A stretch of DNA of 64,000 nt, taken from JAOSJL01 sp963704035 (GTDB taxonomy: Bacteria > Actinomycetota > Acidimicrobiia > IMCC26256 > JAOSJL01). Each line of letters opens with the position of its first letter. The stretch's first letter is position 1. The translations under genes were made by a program, and so were the position numbers. Positions 8,590-16,430 of the stretch are shown one piece after another. The notes beneath the pieces are model-generated. The model saw nothing but the letters and a program-made list of their open reading frames with translations, did no database searches and was not told where the DNA came from. The DNA is taken from the NCBI GenBank assembly GCA_963704035.1, contig CAVPGR010000004.1, positions 1,426,001-1,490,000 of the forward strand, in the 5' to 3' direction.

Positions 8590-9984
8590 TCAGCCGGTCG
8601 GAACGACAGCGGGTTCCTGCCCGCTCCCGGTCCACGCCTGGTAGCCGCCCACGAGGTCCGACACGTCGGAGAAACCCCGCGCTGCGAGGGCGCTCGCGGC
8701 CACCGACGAACGGTATCCGCCTGCGCAGTACACGACGGTGGGGAGCTCCGGTTCCAGCTCCCTCGGATCGTCGAGCAGTTCCGCGAGAGGGATCGTGATT
8801 GCTCCGGCCACGATGCCCTCCTCGATCTCTCCGGGATTCCGGACGTCGACGAGCTGGAGATCGGCTCCGGAGTCGAGCAGCTCGGTGAGCTCGGCGGCAG
8901 TCACGCGGGAGCTGCGCACCGACCGCTCGGGCGTATCGAGGAGTGCGCGCACGGGGCTGTCCAGGTACCCGACCACGCGGTCGAAGCCGATACGCCCGAG
9001 ACGAACCTTTGCCTCCAACTCCGTGCCGGGGTCACCGACCACGACGATCGACTGATCGGGCCGCGCGACGTCGCCCGAGTATTCAGCGAACCGTCCACCG
9101 AGCCCGACGTTCACGGAGCCTGCGACGTGCCCGGCCGCGAAATCGCGTTGGTCCCGCGTGTCGAGGACAACAGCACCGTTGGCCTGGAGGGCCATCACCT
9201 CATCGAGCGACAGCGCCGGCGGAGGTTCAGCTTCGGCCATGAGGTCGTGTTCGGCACGGTTCCGACCGGCGGCGAAGGAGAAATAGAGCGGCGCCACGCT
9301 CTGACCCTGCGTGACCGCCTCGACGAAGTCGTCTTCGCTCATGGGTGCGAGCGCGTAGTTGCCGCGTCTCTGCTCACCGATCGTCGACTGCGTCTCGGTC
9401 GAGAGGTTCTTCCCGCACGCGGATCCTGCACCGTGAGCGGGGAAGACCCGAGTCTCGTCCGGGAGAGTGAGGAGCTTCTCGTGCAGCGACTGGTACAGGC
9501 GACGCGCCAGATCGTCCGCGGAGACACCGACCGACGCGAGCAGATCAGGGCGACCCACGTCACCGACGAAGAGTGTGTCGCCGGTGAGGACCCCGTACGG
9601 TGCAGCGCTCTCGTCGTCGTACACGACGATGCTGATCGACTCCGGCGTGTGACCGGGGGTGGCGAGAATCTCGAGCGTCACGGTACCGAGCTCGATGCGG
9701 CGACCGTCCTCGAGAGCTTCGAACTCGAAGTCCGCTTGCGCGCCGGGTCCGAAGCCGACGCGTGCGCCGGTGGCCGCCGCGAGCTCGAGGTGGCCCGAAA
9801 GGAAGTCGGCATGGAAGTGGGTCTCGAGAACCCACTCGATCGTAAAGCCGCCTTCTTCGGCGTCCTTCACGTACTCGGAGACGTCGCGCTGGGGATCGAC
9901 CACAACCGCCCTTCCGCTGGTCTCGTCCCCGATGAGGTACGAGGCGTGGGACAGGCAATCCAGGTAGTACTGCGTGAAGAGCAT
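8590..9984 (-). CDS. metallo-beta-lactamase fold hydrolase with two rhodanese domains (persulfide dioxygenase-like)
   Basis: 464 residues from ATG 9984. Residues 1-240 are an ETHE1/CstB-like metallo-beta-lactamase domain with ETHFHADFLSGH as metal motif, GHTPESI and FPAHGAGSACG. Residues about 265-360 form a first rhodanese domain (VVLDTRDQRDFAAGHVAGSVN) whose active loop reads VVVGDPG, without the catalytic Cys; residues about 375-460 form a second with the intact loop VVYCAGGYRSS. The architecture matches CstB-type enzymes that oxidise low-molecular-weight persulfides to thiosulfate or sulfite. The TauE exporter follows in the same operon. Only the second rhodanese is predicted active. Confidence 0.9.
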   Translation of the reverse strand: MLFTQYYLDCLSHASYLIGDETSGRAVVVDPQRDVSEYVKDAEEGGFTIEWVLETHFHADFLSGHLELAAATGARVGFGPGAQADFEFEALEDGRRIELGTVTLEILATPGHTPESISIVVYDDESAAPYGVLTGDTLFVGDVGRPDLLASVGVSADDLARRLYQSLHEKLLTLPDETRVFPAHGAGSACGKNLSTETQSTIGEQRRGNYALAPMSEDDFVEAVTQGQSVAPLYFSFAAGRNRAEHDLMAEAEPPPALSLDEVMALQANGAVVLDTRDQRDFAAGHVAGSVNVGLGGRFAEYSGDVARPDQSIVVVGDPGTELEAKVRLGRIGFDRVVGYLDSPVRALLDTPERSVRSSRVTAAELTELLDSGADLQLVDVRNPGEIEEGIVAGAITIPLAELLDDPRELEPELPTVVYCAGGYRSSVAASALAARGFSDVSDLVGGYQAWTGSGQEPAVVPTG

Positions 9985-10061
9985 TCGACCATGGTCGCGG
10001 CCGGATGACTCGGCGGTCCACCTGTCACACTGGCCCGAAACCCGAGGCGAGGAACCCCCAC

Positions 10062-11012
10062 ATGGTGAGGATCGGAAGGGCACTGGCGGTGATTGGCGTT
10101 GTGGCGCTCGCTCTGGCGGCGTGCGACAGCGGCAGCGATAGCGGAAGTGAGTCTGGTGAAAGCGACGGCGGCGGCGGCGAGGCCGCCACGACGACCACCA
10201 CGACGCCGTTGCCCCCACCGATCGACGACCAGACACCTCCGGTCGGAGCCAACGGGATCGCCGATGCGGGCGACGGCAGCTTCTGGGTGGCCGATCTCGC
10301 CGGCGGCGAGTTGTTGCGCGTCGATGCGACGAGCGGCGCGATCCTGGCCCGTTTCGGTGAGGCGGACGGTCTGACCGCTCCCGATGACGTGGCGATCGCT
10401 GACGACGGGTCGGTCTACTACACCGGGCTGAACGACGGCGTGGTCGGTCGGGTCACGACCGAAGGCGACGTCGAGGTCGTGGCAGAGGTTCCCGTCGGCG
10501 TCAACCCGATCACGTTGACCGACGACGGTCGTCTCTTCGTCGGCCTCGAGGTCGACGCCCCGGCCGATGCCATCTACGAAATCGATCTGACGGGCGACAC
10601 GGAGCCACGGTTGGTCGGCGAGGACATGGGGCGGTTGAACGCTTTCGATGTCGGTCCCGACGGTTTCCTGTACGGACCCGGTTTCGGCCTGGAAGGCGCG
10701 GGCACACTCGTGCGTGTGGATGTCGAGACGGGCGAGACCGAGGTGATCACTGACGGGTTCGGCTACTCGGTCTCGGTGCGCTTCGGCGAGGACGGAACCG
10801 CCTATGTGGCTCAGACCGCGCCACCGAAGCTCTGGAGCGTGGATCTGGAGACCCGCGAGATGACGGAAGTGGCGACGCCCTCCATTCCTCTGGTCGACAA
10901 CTTCGCCATCACCGACGACGGCTTCGCTCTCACGGCGTTCAACGCGCCGACGATCGAGCTGTTCGGACCCGACGGGACCTCCGAGGGCCAGATCACCATC
11001 GGATCTCCCTGA
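10062..11012 (+). CDS. secreted beta-propeller (SMP-30/NHL-like) lipoprotein
   Basis: 316 residues from ATG 10062. A lipoprotein signal peptide (MVRIGRALAVIGVVALALAAC) ends at a lipobox Cys, followed by a Ser/Gly/Asp-rich linker and a Thr run (TTTTTTPLPPP). The rest is a repetitive beta structure with blades reading DDGSVYYTGLNDGVVGRVT, DDGRLFVGLEV and EDGTAYVAQTAPPKLWSVDLET, typical of SMP-30/gluconolactonase or NHL six-bladed propellers. The role is unknown; such proteins may bind ligands or act as lactonases at the cell surface. It lies divergently from the sulfur operon and its upstream region contains a copy of the CCCGAGGCGAGG repeat (10040-10057). Confidence 0.8.
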   Translation: MVRIGRALAVIGVVALALAACDSGSDSGSESGESDGGGGEAATTTTTTPLPPPIDDQTPPVGANGIADAGDGSFWVADLAGGELLRVDATSGAILARFGEADGLTAPDDVAIADDGSVYYTGLNDGVVGRVTTEGDVEVVAEVPVGVNPITLTDDGRLFVGLEVDAPADAIYEIDLTGDTEPRLVGEDMGRLNAFDVGPDGFLYGPGFGLEGAGTLVRVDVETGETEVITDGFGYSVSVRFGEDGTAYVAQTAPPKLWSVDLETREMTEVATPSIPLVDNFAITDDGFALTAFNAPTIELFGPDGTSEGQITIGSP

Positions 11013-11029
11013 CGATTCCGGACACGAGT

Positions 11030-11062
11030 CGACCCCGAACGCTCGTATCGCGTCCGGGGTCG
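11030..11062 (+). terminator. hairpin after the beta-propeller lipoprotein
   Basis: CGACCCCG (11030-11037) pairs perfectly with CGGGGTCG (11055-11062) across a 17-base loop, 18 bases past the stop codon. There is no U-tract, as is usual in high-GC actinobacteria, so termination is plausible but not certain. Confidence 0.4.
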
Positions 11063-11072
11063 CTCGGGGGGA

Positions 11073-11141
11073 TCTGCCGGCTCGGGTCTGTCGGCTCAGG
11101 TCTGCCGGCTCAGGTCTGCCGGCTCAGGTCCGCCGGCTCAG
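11073..11141. repeat. 14-bp tandem repeat, five copies
   Basis: Five consecutive units of tctgccggctcagg (one variant base each in copies 1, 2 and 5; the last is 13 bases) occupy 11073-11141 between two convergent genes. The last unit supplies the TGA stop codon of the thioredoxin gene (complement 11138-11140). Confidence 0.85.
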
Positions 11142-11464
11142 ACCGGAGCACCGAGACCGAGGTCGGCTTCGATACCGGTCCGCGGTTTGGCCCCGATGGA
11201 GGTCCGCTCGAGCTCGCCGTCCCTGAACAGACCGATGGTCGGGATGCTCTGGATCCGGTAGTTGGCCGCAGTCCCCTGGGCCGCGTCCACGTTGACCTTG
11301 ACGACCTTCACGTCGTCGCGCTCGGCCGCCAGGGCCTCGAGTTCGGGGGCGACCATGCGGCACGGTCCGCACCACTCGGCCCAGAAGTCGACGATCACCG
11401 GGATGTCGCTGTCGAGCACCTCGGTGGCGAAGTTGGAGTCGTCGGCGTTCGTGATGGCAGCCAT
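11138..11464 (-). CDS. trxA: thioredoxin
   Basis: 108 residues with the redox motif WAEWCGPCRMVAPELEAL (WCGPC near residues 31-35), the cis-Pro loop IQSIPTIGLFRDGE and the usual thioredoxin length. It reduces protein disulfides or persulfides in the cytoplasm using thioredoxin reductase. The C-terminus ends GLGAPV inside the 14-bp repeat. It is 97 bases downstream of a single-domain rhodanese gene on the same strand; with the nearby persulfide dioxygenase this makes a sulfur-handling neighbourhood. The symbol is given by family, not because this copy is known to be the main cellular thioredoxin. Confidence 0.93.
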   Translation of the reverse strand: MAAITNADDSNFATEVLDSDIPVIVDFWAEWCGPCRMVAPELEALAAERDDVKVVKVNVDAAQGTAANYRIQSIPTIGLFRDGELERTSIGAKPRTGIEADLGLGAPV

Positions 11465-11561
11465 CTCGGACCTTTGTTCGGGAGGTTGAAGTGTTCGGGA
11501 GGTTCGAGATGGTGAACAGACGACCGGCCGCCCCTATTCCCGGGTCGGGCGACTGTCGAGC

Positions 11562-11912
11562 TCAAACGACGGTTCCCGCTCCACCGGTGTCGGTGACCAC
11601 GGGCATTCCTTCAGCCGCCCACACCTGCATGCCACCCTCGAGGTTGACGGCGTCGAAGCCCCATGAACCGAGCGTGGCGGTGGCGTCGGCGGAACGTCCA
11701 CCAGAGCGGCAGATGCAGATGATCCGCAGGTTCACAGGAAGGTCGAAACGATGGTCTTCGAGCGAGCCGAGAGGGATGTGGTGGGCGTCGGGGGCATGGC
11801 CGGCCTCCCACTCGCCGAGCTCGCGCACGTCGAGAAGCCAGGTGCCGGCGGGCTCACTGCGGTACTCGATCGGGCGCACGGATCCGATGCCGGCGCGGTG
11901 CACGATTCCCAT
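11562..11912 (-). CDS. single-domain rhodanese (sulfurtransferase)
   Basis: 116 residues. LLDVRELGEWEAGHAPDAHHIPLG is the N-terminal rhodanese signature and ICICRSGGRSADA carries the active-site Cys with the six-residue CRSGGRS loop expected for sulfur (not phosphate or arsenate) substrates. The start ATG 11912 has a strong ribosome site GGAGGAG and a -10 box TAGCCT about 34 bases upstream. It probably moves sulfane sulfur to thioredoxin, whose gene follows on the same strand. Confidence 0.92.
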   Translation of the reverse strand: MGIVHRAGIGSVRPIEYRSEPAGTWLLDVRELGEWEAGHAPDAHHIPLGSLEDHRFDLPVNLRIICICRSGGRSADATATLGSWGFDAVNLEGGMQVWAAEGMPVVTDTGGAGTVV

Positions 11913-11945
11913 GGCTCCTCCTCGACTGCTCCTTGAGAGATCGCG

Positions 11946-11951
11946 AGGCTA
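11946..11951 (-). promoter_or_regulatory. -10 box TAGCCT for the rhodanese gene
   Basis: TAGCCT on the minus strand, about 34 bases before ATG 11912, giving a leader of about 27 bases with the ribosome site GGAGGAG. The same hexamer recurs before several other genes of the window. Confidence 0.4.
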
Positions 11952-11956
11952 ACTGC

Positions 11957-12006
11957 TTCCTCGTCTCGGGCGGCGCAGGATACCTGCGCCGCTGATCCTC
12001 GTCTCG
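11957..12006. repeat. dispersed palindromic repeat, single copy
   Basis: This 50-base stretch matches the reverse complement of the 57-bp array at 25130-25315. The core CGCAGGATACCTGCG (11974-11988, 6-bp arms with a 3-base loop) is identical, as is the flank GCTGATCCTCGTCTCG, and CCTCGTCTCGGG lies on the other side. It sits between the divergent rhodanese and ABC-transporter genes. Confidence 0.75.
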
Positions 12007-12049
12007 CAGTCGCTTTGCCGGGGGGTGTCGGCACCTGCGACGCTGGAGT

Positions 12050-13042
12050 ATGCCCGCGTACTCGAAGGCCATCGAAGTCGACGGTCTTGTCCGCCGATTC
12101 GGCGATTTCACCGCCGTCGACGGCATCTCCTTCGACGTCGAACCGGGCGAGCTCTTCGGGTTCCTCGGCCCGAACGGCGCGGGCAAGACGACCTCCATCT
12201 CGATCCTGTGCACCCTGCTCAACCCGACGGCCGGGTCGGCCCGGGTGGCAGGCCACGACGTCGTCACCGAGCGCGACGCCGTTCGGTCCAGCATCGGCCT
12301 CGTCTTCCAGGAGATCACGCTCGACGACTACCTCACCGGTGAGGAGAACCTCCGGTTCCACGCCGTTCTCTACGGGCTGCGCAAGGAACAGATCCAGGAA
12401 CGGATGCCGCCGCTGATCGAGATGGTGGGGCTCAGCGACTGGGTCGACAAGCAGGTGCGCTTCTACTCGGGTGGCATGCAGCGACGTCTGGAGATCGCGC
12501 GCGGCCTCCTGCACGCTCCTCGTGTGCTGTTTCTCGACGAGCCGACGATCGGCCTGGATCCTCAGACGCGCACCCACATCTGGGACTACGTCGAAGATCT
12601 TCGACACCGTGAGTCCACGACCATGTTTCTCACGACTCACTACATGGACGAGGCCGAGCGCTGCGATCGCATTGCCATCATCGACCGTGGTCGCGTGGTG
12701 GCCATCGACACTCCCGACAATCTCAAGGCATCGGTGGGTACCGACACGGTGACCATCACGACCGACGACGAGGAAGGCGCCCGCGTCGCGATCGCCCGCG
12801 AACTCGACGTGGAGGGTGAACACTGTTCGTCGGGTCTGCGTCTTCGCGTTCCCGAGGGGGAGAAGTTCGTCCCCCGCTTGTTCGACACCCCCGGCGTCGG
12901 CGTCCAGTCGGTCAGCGTGCGGCGTCCGAGTCTCGACGACGTCTTCATCAAGTACACCGGCCGCGACATCCGCGACGCCGAGTCCGATTCGGTCGACCAG
13001 TTCAAGTCGAGCGGCATGGTCCAGGCGTTTCGGAAGCGCTGA
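12050..13042 (+). CDS. ABC exporter ATP-binding subunit (DrrA-type)
   Basis: 330 residues. Walker A GPNGAGKTT, Q-loop VFQEITLDDYLTG, signature YSGGMQRRLEIARGLLH, Walker B VLFLDEPTIGLD and the switch His in LTTHYMDEAERCD are all present. The C-terminal region after residue 240 (VRRPSLDDVFIKYTGRDIRD) is the DrrA-type regulatory tail of daunorubicin-resistance ATPases. It pairs with the ABC-2 permease that starts inside its stop codon (TGATG overlap of one base), forming a drug, polyketide or glycolipid exporter at the membrane. Substrate unknown. Confidence 0.93.
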   Translation: MPAYSKAIEVDGLVRRFGDFTAVDGISFDVEPGELFGFLGPNGAGKTTSISILCTLLNPTAGSARVAGHDVVTERDAVRSSIGLVFQEITLDDYLTGEENLRFHAVLYGLRKEQIQERMPPLIEMVGLSDWVDKQVRFYSGGMQRRLEIARGLLHAPRVLFLDEPTIGLDPQTRTHIWDYVEDLRHRESTTMFLTTHYMDEAERCDRIAIIDRGRVVAIDTPDNLKASVGTDTVTITTDDEEGARVAIARELDVEGEHCSSGLRLRVPEGEKFVPRLFDTPGVGVQSVSVRRPSLDDVFIKYTGRDIRDAESDSVDQFKSSGMVQAFRKR

Positions 13043-13899
13043 TGACTACCGCCGAAGCCGCCGACGCCGCAGGCGCGACCGCCACCTCAGCAGCTCCGTC
13101 GTCGGAGCGCGACGGGAGGTTCGTACACAACGCGCGAACCGTCTACATGGTCTGGTACCGGGAGATCATCAGGTTCCTGCGGTCGCCCGCACGGATCGTC
13201 TCGGGGCTCGCGCAACCCATTCTCTTTCTCGTGGTGCTCGGCGCCGGCCTCAACCCGCTCGTCGGTGACAGCTCGGACGGAGTCACCTACCAGGAATTCA
13301 TCTTTCCCGGTGTGCTGGCGATGTCGGTGTTGTTCTCCAGCCTGTTCTCGGCCATCTCGATCGTGTGGGACCGGGAGTTCGGGTTCCTGCGCGAGATGCT
13401 CGTGGCGCCCGTGTCGCGTACGGGGCTGGTCCTCGGCAAGGCAGCCGGTGGCGGGACGGTCGCCGTCATGCAGGGAATCATCCTGTTGGTGCTGGCGCCG
13501 TTCATCGGTGTCAGCCTTGACGCGTTCCAGGTACTCGGCGTCTTCGCCCTCCTTCTGCTCCTGGCCTTCGCGCTGGTGGCATTCGGGATCGTCCTGGCGA
13601 GCCGCATGCAGCGCATGGAGAGCTTCCAGATGGTGATGGCGCTGGTCGTCAACCCCATGTTGTTCCTCTCGGGTGCCCTGTTCCCGCTCAACGACCTTCC
13701 GACGTGGCTGGCGTTCCTCACGCGTTTGAATCCCGCCACCTACGGCGTCGATGCGATCCGGCGGGTCATGATCCCGGGGGCTCCCGCGGTCACGATCTTC
13801 GGGTGGCCGGTCCCGATCTGGCTCGACGTCGTGATCATCTTCACCATGGGTGTGGCGATGCTCGCCATGAGCGTGCGTTCCTTCCGCAAGGTCGATTGA
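13042..13899 (+). CDS. ABC-2 type exporter permease (DrrB-type)
   Basis: 285 residues with six predicted membrane helices; after a 30-residue cytoplasmic start the protein has the ABC-2 hallmarks ARTVYMVWYREIIRFLRSPARI and FIFPGVLAMSVLFSSLFSAI, then VSRTGLVLGKAAGGG and FPLNDLPTWLAFLTRLNPATYGVDAIRR. It overlaps the ATPase stop codon and so is translationally coupled to it. It probably works as a homodimer with two ATPase copies to move a hydrophobic compound outward. It ends convergently 34 bases from the first serine hydrolase gene. Confidence 0.93.
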   Translation: MTTAEAADAAGATATSAAPSSERDGRFVHNARTVYMVWYREIIRFLRSPARIVSGLAQPILFLVVLGAGLNPLVGDSSDGVTYQEFIFPGVLAMSVLFSSLFSAISIVWDREFGFLREMLVAPVSRTGLVLGKAAGGGTVAVMQGIILLVLAPFIGVSLDAFQVLGVFALLLLLAFALVAFGIVLASRMQRMESFQMVMALVVNPMLFLSGALFPLNDLPTWLAFLTRLNPATYGVDAIRRVMIPGAPAVTIFGWPVPIWLDVVIIFTMGVAMLAMSVRSFRKVD

Positions 13900-13933
13900 C
13901 CGTCTCCTGCGCCCACGCTGACGGATCGGGTCG

Positions 13934-15154
13934 TCAGTCGCCGTCGGCGACGAGTTCGGCTCCGAGCTCCATCAGTTCCGTGACGACGTCGATGGCGGGC
14001 TGATCAGGGTCAGGGCTCATCCGGGAGAACACCACACCGGTGGACGGATACGCGACAACCACCTGACCGCCGGAGCCGGACGCGAAGAACACGTCGGTGG
14101 GCACGTCGGGGAACCGGGGCCCCTCACCCTCGCGTTGACCTTCGACGGTCGTCGGTTCCTTCCATGGCCCCGGCCGGTTCAACCAGAACAGATATCCGTA
14201 CGCGTGGTTGAGCGAGGTCGAGGGGGTGACCGAGGCTTCCACGTAGTCGGCCGACACGACCTGTTCGCCGTTCCACTGCCCGTCGCGCATCCAGAGGTAG
14301 CCGAACTTCGCCAGGTCCCGGCACGTGGAGCGCGCTCCGGAGTACGTGAGGGCGTTGCCGGCCGAGTCGCGACCGTACTCGGCCGCCATCCCTATCGGTT
14401 CGAACAGGTTCTTCTGGGCGTAGTCGCCCACATCCGTGCCCGTGGCTTCCTTCAGGACGGCTTCGAGAGTCTGGACGGCGGAGTTGTTGTATTCCCACAA
14501 CTCACCTGGGTCGAACTGCTGGCCCAGGTCGATGGAGAACTGCGTCTTGTCGGCAGCGTTCTTCACCATCGAGACGTGGTCGGTGGCGAGGTTCCACTCG
14601 CGTCCCGAGTCGTTGCTCAAGAGGTTGCGAATCGTGACGTCTTCGCTGTCGGTGCCCTGCCATTCGGTGATGTACTTCGAGACCGGTTCGTCGATGTCGA
14701 GCTCGCCGCGGTCCGAAGCGATGCCCACGAGCGCGGACGTGAGCGACTTCGTGGTCGAGAAGAGATCTCCGGGTGTCGTGGCATCACGACCGACCAGATA
14801 CCACTCGCCGACGAGTTGGCCGTTGCGTGTCACGACGAGACAGTCCGAATCACCAGCTCCTGCGACGTCGGCCATGATCCGAAGAACGTTCGGGCGTACC
14901 CCGGCCTCGTCAGGGGTCACCTGTTGCCAGTCGGGCTCGGGGTACACGGCATCAACTGCGGACTCGGGATCGGCGCCGTCCATTTCCGGGCACGGATATC
15001 CGCACGGGACCGACTCGCCCGCGGCAGCGCTGTTTGTCGACGGATCTTCGGACGATCCGACGCTCCCTTCGTCGTCACCCCCCGAGCTGCAGGCAGAGGC
15101 CGCGAGGGCGAGAAGAGCCGACACGGCCACCAGAACGCGCCCGTGTGCCCGCAC
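13934..15154 (-). CDS. serine hydrolase lipoprotein (beta-lactamase class C family), copy 1
   Basis: 406 residues. The signal peptide ends at lipobox LAASAC (Cys 22), so it is an outer-leaflet lipoprotein. Catalytic motifs of the AmpC/esterase fold are STTK (Ser133-Lys136, nucleophile and base), the YNN of LWEYNNSAVQ, and GSGGQVVVAYPS in the HxG/KTG position. Members act as D-aminopeptidases, esterases or amide hydrolases; the substrate is unknown. It is the most divergent of three tandem paralogues (13934-17585), with its own longer Cys-containing linker (CGYPC). Six bases separate it from copy 2, so the two share a transcript. Confidence 0.9.
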   Translation of the reverse strand: MRAHGRVLVAVSALLALAASACSSGGDDEGSVGSSEDPSTNSAAAGESVPCGYPCPEMDGADPESAVDAVYPEPDWQQVTPDEAGVRPNVLRIMADVAGAGDSDCLVVTRNGQLVGEWYLVGRDATTPGDLFSTTKSLTSALVGIASDRGELDIDEPVSKYITEWQGTDSEDVTIRNLLSNDSGREWNLATDHVSMVKNAADKTQFSIDLGQQFDPGELWEYNNSAVQTLEAVLKEATGTDVGDYAQKNLFEPIGMAAEYGRDSAGNALTYSGARSTCRDLAKFGYLWMRDGQWNGEQVVSADYVEASVTPSTSLNHAYGYLFWLNRPGPWKEPTTVEGQREGEGPRFPDVPTDVFFASGSGGQVVVAYPSTGVVFSRMSPDPDQPAIDVVTELMELGAELVADGD

Positions 15155-15159
15155 GACGG

Positions 15160-16353
15160 TCAGCCGTTTCCGTCGGTCAGATCCGCCCCGAGGGCCTCGA
15201 GAGCCGGCATGAAGTCGTCTGCCGGGATGGCGCCGGCGTCCTGCTGATCCGACGGGCCCATCCGCGAGAACACGACGCCGCTCGACGGATACACGACGCT
15301 CACCTGTCCGCCGAGGCCCGACGCCCGGAACACGTCCTCAGGGACGTCGGGATTCCGGACCCCGTCTCCTTCCGCCTTGCCCTGGGGACCGCTCGGCTCG
15401 ACCCAGTGACCCGGCGCATTCAGCCAGAACAGGAACCCGTAGGCGGAGTTGAGATCCGTGGACGGCGTGACCGACTCCCGGACGTAGTCGGCCGACACGA
15501 CCTGCTCGCCGTCAGCCCACTCGCCGTCGCGCATCCAGAGGTATCCGAACTTCGCCAGATCCCGGCAGGTCGTCGTCACGTTGAAGAACGTGATGGCGTT
15601 ACCCGCAGCGTCGTGGCCGTACTCGGCCGCCATGCCGGTCGGCCCGAACAGATACTGCTGGGCGTACTCGCCGGGATCCATCCCGGTCGCCTCCTCGAGC
15701 ACCGCGTCGAGGGTCTGGATCGCGGCGTTGTTGTACTCCCACTCGGTGCCCGGCTCGAACTGCTGGCCGAGGTCGATGGAGAACTGCGTCTTGTCGGGCG
15801 CCTTGGCGGCCATCTCCACATAGTCCGTGACGAAGCTCCACTCACGTCCCGAGTCGTTGCTGAGCAGGTTGCGGATCGTGACGTCCTCGCTGTCGGTGCC
15901 CTGCCATTCGGTGATGTACTTCGAAGCCGGTTCGTCGATGTCGAGTTCGCCGCGGTCCGAAGCGATGCCGACGAGCGCGGAGGTGACCGACTTCGTTGCT
16001 GAGAAGAGCTCGCCCGAGGTCGTCACGTCCGTGCCGTTCCAGTACCACTCGCCGACGAGCTCGCCGTCGTGGGTGACCACGAGGCAGTTGGAGCCACCGG
16101 CCTCGGCGAGGTCGGCCATCTCCTGGAGAACGGCCGGGTCGACGCCCCCCTCCTCCGGTGTGACCTCGTTCCAGTCGGGGTCGGGGTACACCACAGGGGT
16201 GGCATCGGTCGCTTCGGACGGCGCGTCTCCCGAAGTGCTCGAGGTGTCGTCGCTCCCGCTGTTGCACGAGGCTGCGACCATCGCCAACCCGACGAGCATG
16301 ATCACGCTGCGTCGTGTCCACCGCGTTCGTGTCCACCGCGTTCGTGTTTGCAC
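15160..16353 (-). CDS. serine hydrolase lipoprotein, copy 2
   Basis: 397 residues from GTG 16353, chosen because it gives a strongly basic n-region (MQTRTRWTRTRWTRR) before the hydrophobic core and lipobox VAASC, and because it aligns with the start of copy 3. The nucleophile motif is SATK, the second motif WEYNNAAIQ and the third GLGGQVSVVYPS. It is closely similar to copy 3 over nearly its whole length (long identical runs such as SVTSALVGIASDRGELDID). The n-region contains a direct 15-bp duplication (16319-16348). An 80-base region straddling the start and upstream resembles that before copy 3. Confidence 0.88.
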   Translation of the reverse strand: MQTRTRWTRTRWTRRSVIMLVGLAMVAASCNSGSDDTSSTSGDAPSEATDATPVVYPDPDWNEVTPEEGGVDPAVLQEMADLAEAGGSNCLVVTHDGELVGEWYWNGTDVTTSGELFSATKSVTSALVGIASDRGELDIDEPASKYITEWQGTDSEDVTIRNLLSNDSGREWSFVTDYVEMAAKAPDKTQFSIDLGQQFEPGTEWEYNNAAIQTLDAVLEEATGMDPGEYAQQYLFGPTGMAAEYGHDAAGNAITFFNVTTTCRDLAKFGYLWMRDGEWADGEQVVSADYVRESVTPSTDLNSAYGFLFWLNAPGHWVEPSGPQGKAEGDGVRNPDVPEDVFRASGLGGQVSVVYPSSGVVFSRMGPSDQQDAGAIPADDFMPALEALGADLTDGNG

Positions 16354-16430
16354 TATGGGCCTCGCCGCACCGCTTGTCCGGTTCTGTGCTCGCGAGACAC
16401 TACCCCTCGTCGGGAACGAGTTGTGCCGCG
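16351..16430. repeat. 80-bp duplicated upstream segment, copy A (with 17583-17662)
   Basis: Aligns to 17583-17662 over about 80 bases with a 21-base identical block (16393-16413 against 17626-17646). Copy A spans the start of serine hydrolase 2 and the last codons and TAG stop of serine hydrolase 3. Confidence 0.8.
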
